A stretch of 11,105 nt of DNA from Dehalococcoidia bacterium (GTDB taxonomy: Bacteria; Chloroflexota; Dehalococcoidia; Tepidiformales; Tepidiformaceae), in contig JALOAP010000062.1 of the NCBI GenBank assembly GCA_023228745.1, positions 1 to 11,105 of the forward strand, in the 5' to 3' direction. Below the pieces are notes generated by a model. The model worked only from the letters and a program-made list of their open reading frames with translations, was not told the origin of the DNA and searched no databases. Positions 6,892 through 11,105 of the stretch are shown here, in pieces. Numbering within the stretch: the stretch's first letter is position 1; each line of letters starts with the position of its first letter. The translations under genes and the position numbers were made by a program.

Positions 6892-7953
6892 ATGGATCTT
6901 TCGCAGGTACGAGCCCGGCTGGAGGCGAACGAGGAGCGCCTGAGCCCCTTCGCAGCCAGGACTACGACGAGCAAGGGGCGAAAGCTCCCCGAGGAGCCGT
7001 CACCTCTCCGAACGGAGTACCAACGCGACCGTGATCGCATCGTGCATACGAAGGCGTTCCGGCGGCTCAAGCACAAGACGCAGGTCTTCATCGCACCAGC
7101 GCTCGACCACTACGTCACCCGACTGACCCACACGATCGAGGTCGCCCAGGTGGCGCGGACGATCGCGCGGGCGCTCAACCTGAATGAAGACCTGGCCGAG
7201 GCGGCGGCGCTGGGCCACGACATTGGGCATGGTCCGTTTGGGCACGCGGGGGAGGAGGCGCTCGCTGAGTGCCTGCCCGAGGGCTTTCGACACAACTACC
7301 AGTCGGTGCGCGTGCTGGACCGGCTCGAACGGCAGGGGCGGGGTCTCAACCTCACATTCGAAGTACTGGATGCGATCGAAAAGTCGAGTAAGGCGCGGGA
7401 GGACATCTTTGCGGAGGGGTGGGGTGTCCCGGTGACGCTGGAGGGCCAGGTGGTCAAGGTGGCCGACGCTATTGCGTATGTGAACCATGACATCCTCGAT
7501 GCCGTGCGAGCCGGGATTATCGAAGAGCGCGACCTCCCTGCAGCGGCGCAGCGCGAGCTGGGAACCTCGCACAGCGAGCGGCTGAACGCGCTGATTTCCG
7601 ACATCGTGGAGGCGAGCTGGGCGGTGACGGGCACCGGTAGGGAGACTTCCGCGCCGGTGATCACCTTTAGCCCGCGTGTGGCGGCGGTGACGAACGAGCT
7701 GCGTGAGTTCATGTTCCAGCGCGTGTACCTGTACGACACGACGCGGCAGGAAGCGGAACGCGGGAAGAAAATTGTGCAGTTCCTTTTCCGGCACTTCGTG
7801 GCGAACCCTGCGGGAATCTCGGCGGACTTTTCGCTCGCGACCGACCCGGTAGAGCGAAGGGCTGCGGACTTTGTGAGCGGGATGACGGACCGATATGCGC
7901 TGCGGCTGGCACGGGAACTGGGCTGTGCCGACGCTCAAGGGTGGGTTACGTAA
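6892..7953 (+). CDS. dgt: dGTPase-like HD-domain dNTP triphosphohydrolase
   Basis: Hydrolyses dNTPs to nucleoside and triphosphate, adjusting dNTP pools; cytosolic, metal-dependent. At 353 aa it matches the shorter bacterial dGTPase-like class rather than the ~500-aa E. coli type. Signatures: EYQRDRDRIVHTKAFRRLKHKTQVF (about 42-66), then the HD site with His80 (RLTHTIEV), His109-Asp110 (ALGHDIGHGPFGHAGE) and Asp192 (VKVADAIAYVNHD); HNYQSVRVLDRLE (134-146) is also conserved. All four metal ligands are present. The start is supported by the -10-like box ending 6 bases upstream, not by a ribosome site. The stop codon lies inside a hairpin. The nearby dnaG links it to replication, and the dgt-dnaG proximity is a pattern I recall from other bacteria. 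Confidence 0.93.
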   Translation: MDLSQVRARLEANEERLSPFAARTTTSKGRKLPEEPSPLRTEYQRDRDRIVHTKAFRRLKHKTQVFIAPALDHYVTRLTHTIEVAQVARTIARALNLNEDLAEAAALGHDIGHGPFGHAGEEALAECLPEGFRHNYQSVRVLDRLERQGRGLNLTFEVLDAIEKSSKAREDIFAEGWGVPVTLEGQVVKVADAIAYVNHDILDAVRAGIIEERDLPAAAQRELGTSHSERLNALISDIVEASWAVTGTGRETSAPVITFSPRVAAVTNELREFMFQRVYLYDTTRQEAERGKKIVQFLFRHFVANPAGISADFSLATDPVERRAADFVSGMTDRYALRLARELGCADAQGWVT

Positions 7954-7985
7954 ACCACCCTGAACGAGCGAAAAACTCGTTTCTT
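7939..7985 (+). terminator. Two hairpins ending the dgt transcript
   Basis: The first is GGGTGG/CCACCC (7939-7944 with 7955-7960) with an inner TTA/TAA pairing, and it contains the dgt stop codon. The second is AACGAG/CTCGTT (7963-7968 with 7976-7981) with a CGAAAAA loop, running into TTCTT. The second has the look of a weak intrinsic terminator. The stem also touches the -35 box of the next promoter. Confidence 0.5.
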
Positions 7986-8012
7986 GGCGGTTACTTAGCT
8001 GGGTGTGATAAT
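7984..8012 (+). promoter_or_regulatory. Extended -10 promoter for the SH3/CARDB gene
   Basis: TTGGCG (7984-7989), 17-base spacer, GATAAT (8007-8012), preceded by TGT (8004-8006), an extended -10. Transcription would begin near 8019, leaving about 20 untranslated bases before the ATG at 8040. Confidence 0.65.
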
Positions 8013-8039
8013 CAGCGAGGTGGCTTTGGCCTCTTTGTT

Positions 8040-9608
8040 ATGAGTGATCGCTATGGGTCCTACCCACCCGACGAGCCGATAATCGGCGCGCCGCCCCCCG
8101 GCTCGGAACCCAGCGCCCGCGGGGCTGGGATTGGCTATGAGCCGGTTGAGGCAGAGGCTGACTACTACGACGACGAAGAAGCCGGGTGGGACGACGAGTC
8201 GTACGACGCGGATTACGACGAATACGGATACGCGGAAGACGAGGACGCCTACTACGACGACGGCTACTACATCGACGATGAGTCGCCGGCGCGGCAGCCA
8301 TTGTTCTATCTCTTTGTCGTCGCCGCGGTGCTCGTCGGAGCAGCGGCGATCTTCCTGCTCTTCTCGCTTGTTCGAAGCGGAGATGACGGTGGCGGCGGGG
8401 TAGCGGCGGACTTCCGGGTGTCGCTCGATTCGCCGCGCAACGGCGATCGTGTCGAGATCGGGAAAGAGACGCAGGTCATGGTCTCGGCCACGGCAACGGA
8501 GGAAATCGCGAAGTTCGAACTGCTGGTGGACGGCAAGGTGGTGGACCAGGTGAACGCCATGCCGCCGGCAACCGGCAGCGTTTATCACGCGACCATGAGG
8601 ACGACCTTCCAGGAGAAGGGTGAACGCGAGTTGTGGGTGCGCGTGACCTCGGTGTCGGGGGCGACGCAGGACACGGACAAGGTGAAGGTGGTCGCGGTGG
8701 AGGACATCGGCGACCGCCCGGTGCGGATCAAGGGGAAGGTGCTCGCCTCTGTCACGATGCGGGCGGGACCGGGCAATGACTCCGATTCGCACGGCACACT
8801 GCAGCCCGGGCGCGAGATCGACGTCATCGGGAAGACTCGCAACGGCGAGTGGCTGCTGATTGATGTTGACGGCGGGAGCTGGGTGCCGCGGACGGCGATT
8901 GAGCTGCTGGACAGCATCGACCTGGTGCCGGTGAAGGAACCGACGCCGACACCGCAGCCAACGCCGACGGAGACACCTGAGCCTTCGCCAACACCGACGC
9001 CGGAGGAGACGCTGCCGGACTTCGCGCCGACGGATGCGTTCCTGATCGACGGCGGGCGGGCCCTGCGCGTCACAGTGACGAACCGGAGCACGACGACCTA
9101 CGAAGGGATGCTTGTGGTTTCGGCGACGGGTGTTGGTGCGTCGCCGCCGAGCAAGGCGTTTGAAGTGGTCCTGGCCGGAAACAGCAGCATCACGGTGGAC
9201 TTCGACGTGGACCCGCCGGTGATGGAACAGAAGACCGTGAACGTGAAGGTTGACCCGGACAACGCCATCGAAGAGATGGTGGAGGATAACAACAGCGCGA
9301 ACTTCGTGCTGCAGCCGCCGGTGGAGCAACCTTCACTCGCCCTCCACACGCCTTCGGTCTCGGAGACGAGCATCAAGATCGTTGTTCAAAACAACGGTGG
9401 CGAGATGCAGACGTCGAACGTGTACGTGCAGGTGAAGGTCGACGAGACGGGCGAGACAGTGCAGTCTGCTGCGCGCTCGCTGGCGCTGGCCAAGGGCCAG
9501 ACCGCAGAGTTCACCACAAGCCGGCCGCAGGGAACGGGGACTGCGACCATCACGGTGCTTGTAAATGGCCAGCCGATGGCATCCATCACGGTTTCGCTGG
9601 GCGGGTGA
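8040..9608 (+). CDS. Membrane-anchored SH3/CARDB envelope protein
   Basis: A 522-residue single-pass protein, probably anchored in the membrane with its C-terminal part outside. Order: a Pro-rich start (1-33); an extremely Asp/Glu/Tyr-rich segment (about 34-82); one membrane span (about 87-111, PLFYLFVVAAVLVGAAAIFL); a Big-like Ig domain (about 124-220); a bacterial SH3 domain (about 228-290, SVTMRAGPG, WLLIDVDGGSWVP); a Thr/Pro linker (300-323); a CARDB domain (about 325-425, with VDPDNAIEEMVEDNNSANF); and a second Ig/CARDB-like domain (430-522). Bacterial SH3 domains often bind cell-wall or other peptides, and CARDB is an adhesion-type fold. The actual partner is unknown. I chose ATG 8040 because it follows the promoter; the in-frame ATG at 7941 lies inside dgt and before the promoter. 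No clear ribosome site precedes it. Confidence 0.85.
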   Translation: MSDRYGSYPPDEPIIGAPPPGSEPSARGAGIGYEPVEAEADYYDDEEAGWDDESYDADYDEYGYAEDEDAYYDDGYYIDDESPARQPLFYLFVVAAVLVGAAAIFLLFSLVRSGDDGGGGVAADFRVSLDSPRNGDRVEIGKETQVMVSATATEEIAKFELLVDGKVVDQVNAMPPATGSVYHATMRTTFQEKGERELWVRVTSVSGATQDTDKVKVVAVEDIGDRPVRIKGKVLASVTMRAGPGNDSDSHGTLQPGREIDVIGKTRNGEWLLIDVDGGSWVPRTAIELLDSIDLVPVKEPTPTPQPTPTETPEPSPTPTPEETLPDFAPTDAFLIDGGRALRVTVTNRSTTTYEGMLVVSATGVGASPPSKAFEVVLAGNSSITVDFDVDPPVMEQKTVNVKVDPDNAIEEMVEDNNSANFVLQPPVEQPSLALHTPSVSETSIKIVVQNNGGEMQTSNVYVQVKVDETGETVQSAARSLALAKGQTAEFTTSRPQGTGTATITVLVNGQPMASITVSLGG

Positions 9609-9635
9609 CGATAACGCTGGCAGAAGCTTAAGAAT

Positions 9636-9662
9636 GGCCCGCTGGTGACACGCCGGCGGGCC
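9636..9662 (+). terminator. Hairpin after the SH3/CARDB gene
   Basis: A 10-bp stem GGCCCGCTGG/CCGGCGGGCC (9636-9645 with 9653-9662) with one T-G wobble and a 7-base loop. It has no T-run after it, so it is a candidate only. It sits just before the dnaG -10-like box. Confidence 0.55.
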
Positions 9663-9680
9663 GCTCTCGTTGTGGCTACC

Positions 9681-9686
9681 TACAAT
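9681..9686 (+). promoter_or_regulatory. -10-like box TACAAT just before dnaG
   Basis: TACAAT differs from TATAAT at one base and ends 7 bases before ATG 9694, so transcription would start at or next to the start codon. No -35 box fits, because the hairpin lies there. GGGG at 9688-9691 is too close to the ATG for a normal ribosome site. Confidence 0.45.
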
Positions 9687-9693
9687 CGGGGCG

Positions 9694-11105
9694 ATGGACG
9701 TCGTCGAAGAGATCAAACGGAAGCTCGACCTGGTCGAATATGTCGGGCGCGTGGTTCGGTTGCAGAAGGCCGGGCGCAACTTCCGTGGCCTTTGTCCATT
9801 CCACACGGAGAAGACCCCGTCGTTCTACGTGTTCCCCGAGCGGGGGAACTGGCGGTGCTTTGGGAGCTGTGGCGAAGGCGGCGACCTGTTCACGTTCGTG
9901 CAGAAGCGGGAGAACCTCGACTTCCGCGGGGCCTTGCGCGAACTGGCACGCGAAGCGGGCGTGCAGCTTTCCGCGGAGTCGGCGGAGCGGCGGAGCCGGC
10001 TCGATAAGCTCGGGTCCGTCATGTCGGCGGCGGTTGAGTACTACCAGCGGTGCTTCCGAGAGGCCACGGGCGCAGCCGCGCGCGACTACGTGTTCAAGGA
10101 GCGCGGACTCACGGAAAAGGCAGTCGACGCGTTCCGGATTGGGTGGGCGCCGGACGAGTGGCGCGGATTGCGGGCCTACCTGTCGGGGCGCGGGTACGAC
10201 GAGCGCGACATGCTCGACGCGGGCCTGTTGGTGGAACCCGAGGGCGGACGTGAGCCGTATGACCGGTTCCGCGGACGCGTCATCATCCCGATAGCGGACG
10301 AGCGAGGGCATTATGTTGCTATGGGCGGGCGTGGGCTGCACGGTGAGGAACCGAAGTACCTGAACTCGCCTCAGACAGAGCTTTTTGACAAGGGCCGGAC
10401 GCTGTTTGGCCTGTACCAGGCAGCGGAGGCTATACGGGCGTCGGGGACGGTGGTGGTAGTCGAAGGGTACATGGACGTCATCGGTCCATGGCAGGCGGGC
10501 TTCCAGAACGTCGTCGCAACGATGGGGACATCGCTCACAGAGCACCACGTGACGCTGCTGCGGCGTTTCGCGCGAAAGGTGGTGCTCGCCATGGACCCGG
10601 ACGCGGCGGGGGCGGCTGCCGCTGAGCGCGCGGGTTCGCTCTTCCTCAGCTTTAGCACTCCGGAGGCGATGGCGCAGTCGGCACGGTCGGCGGACGCGCT
10701 GGTTTCGCAACACGAGATGGAGTTGCGGGTCGCACCGTTGCCCCCGGGCCGCGACCCGGACGAAGTGGCGCGAGACGATCCGGAGGGCTGGGAGCGTGCG
10801 ATCGCTTCGGCGGCTCCCTACGCGGAGTTCTTGCTGCGGCGCCTGATGGGTCCAGAGACGCCGAGTTCGCCGATGGAGGCACGCCGCATCGTTGACCGGC
10901 TGGCACCGGTGTTGCTGGCCGTGCGTGATCCGGTGGAGCGGGCAATGTACGTACAGCGCGTGGCGCGCCACCTGGACATCGCGGAGAGCGCCGTCCTCCA
11001 GCGGGTGCGGCAGGGGCAGGTTCCCTCGTCGCGGGCGCGGAGGCAGGCGCCGGCGACGCCATCGGAGCCGGTACCCGAAGAAGAGGTAGTGCTTGCCTTC
11101 CTGCT
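9694..11105 (+). CDS. dnaG: DNA primase DnaG, 3'-truncated by window edge
   Basis: Makes RNA primers at the replication fork with the replicative helicase. The frame is open from ATG 9694 to the window end (470 codons), so it ran off the edge and the C-terminal helicase-binding domain is largely missing from view. The zinc-binding domain has Cys34, His37, Cys55 and Cys59 (CPFHTEKTPSF ... CFGSCGEGG). The last pair is C-x3-C, one residue more than the C-x2-C of E. coli. The RNA-polymerase basic region is YDRFRGRVIIPI (about 189-200), followed by YLNSPQTELFDKGRTLFGL. TOPRIM: Glu257 (VVEGYMDV) and Asp301/Asp303 (AMDPDAAG), the catalytic metal ligands. No frameshift seen. The start is set by the family N-terminus (VVEEIKRKLDLVEYVGRVV). 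Confidence 0.97.
   Translation, partial: MDVVEEIKRKLDLVEYVGRVVRLQKAGRNFRGLCPFHTEKTPSFYVFPERGNWRCFGSCGEGGDLFTFVQKRENLDFRGALRELAREAGVQLSAESAERRSRLDKLGSVMSAAVEYYQRCFREATGAAARDYVFKERGLTEKAVDAFRIGWAPDEWRGLRAYLSGRGYDERDMLDAGLLVEPEGGREPYDRFRGRVIIPIADERGHYVAMGGRGLHGEEPKYLNSPQTELFDKGRTLFGLYQAAEAIRASGTVVVVEGYMDVIGPWQAGFQNVVATMGTSLTEHHVTLLRRFARKVVLAMDPDAAGAAAAERAGSLFLSFSTPEAMAQSARSADALVSQHEMELRVAPLPPGRDPDEVARDDPEGWERAIASAAPYAEFLLRRLMGPETPSSPMEARRIVDRLAPVLLAVRDPVERAMYVQRVARHLDIAESAVLQRVRQGQVPSSRARRQAPATPSEPVPEEEVVLAFL

Noticed and set aside
7995..9329. 444-codon minus-strand open frame
   Set aside because: Antisense to the SH3/CARDB gene; its Arg/Val/His-rich run mirrors the Asp/Tyr codons of the real gene.
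9676..10971. 431-codon minus-strand open frame
   Set aside because: Antisense to dnaG, whose zinc and TOPRIM motifs are unmistakable.

Overview
The window is G+C-rich bacterial DNA with dense, mostly plus-strand housekeeping genes. The organism is probably a member of Chloroflexota, most likely Dehalococcoidia-like. This is an inference from three things. The order PEP synthase, dGTPase-like, DnaG matches what I recall from that class. The envelope protein has a Thr/Pro linker with SH3 and CARDB domains, a style common in Chloroflexota. The DnaG zinc motif has the form C-x2-H-x17-C-x3-C. No marker gene that would settle the taxonomy is present.

Layout, left to right. (1) 1-828: 3' part of an endonuclease IV gene (nfo), cut by the window edge, followed by a small unrecognised acidic protein (868-1191). 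(2) 1192-1603: a 412-base leader holding a well-formed glmS ribozyme (about 1335-1469). It has a predicted cleavage site at A1335/G1336 and lies ahead of glmS (1604-3460), so the gene for glucosamine-6-phosphate synthase is predicted to be shut down by its own product. (3) 3461-3610: a sigma-70-type promoter flanked and overlapped by two perfect inverted repeats, driving ppsA (3611-5890, PEP synthase) and a VOC/glyoxalase-fold gene 9 bases further on (5900-6298). (4) 6299-6333: a strong hairpin between convergent genes, then a minus-strand ABM-fold monooxygenase-like gene (6343-6669). (5) 6670-6891: intergenic. (6) 6892-7953: an HD-domain dNTP triphosphohydrolase (dgt). (7) 7954-8039: hairpins and a good extended -10 promoter, then a membrane-anchored SH3/CARDB protein (8040-9608). 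(8) 9609-9693: a hairpin and a -10-like box, then DNA primase dnaG (9694 to beyond the window end, open reading frame intact).

Functionally the window mixes DNA maintenance (nfo, dgt, dnaG), entry to amino-sugar and cell-envelope precursor synthesis (glmS under ribozyme control), gluconeogenic PEP supply (ppsA) and an envelope protein. I see no mobile element, CRISPR array, tRNA or rRNA. The most notable items are the glmS ribozyme, the dyads at the ppsA promoter, and the likely leaderless start of dgt and dnaG, each with a -10-like box 6-7 bases before the ATG.
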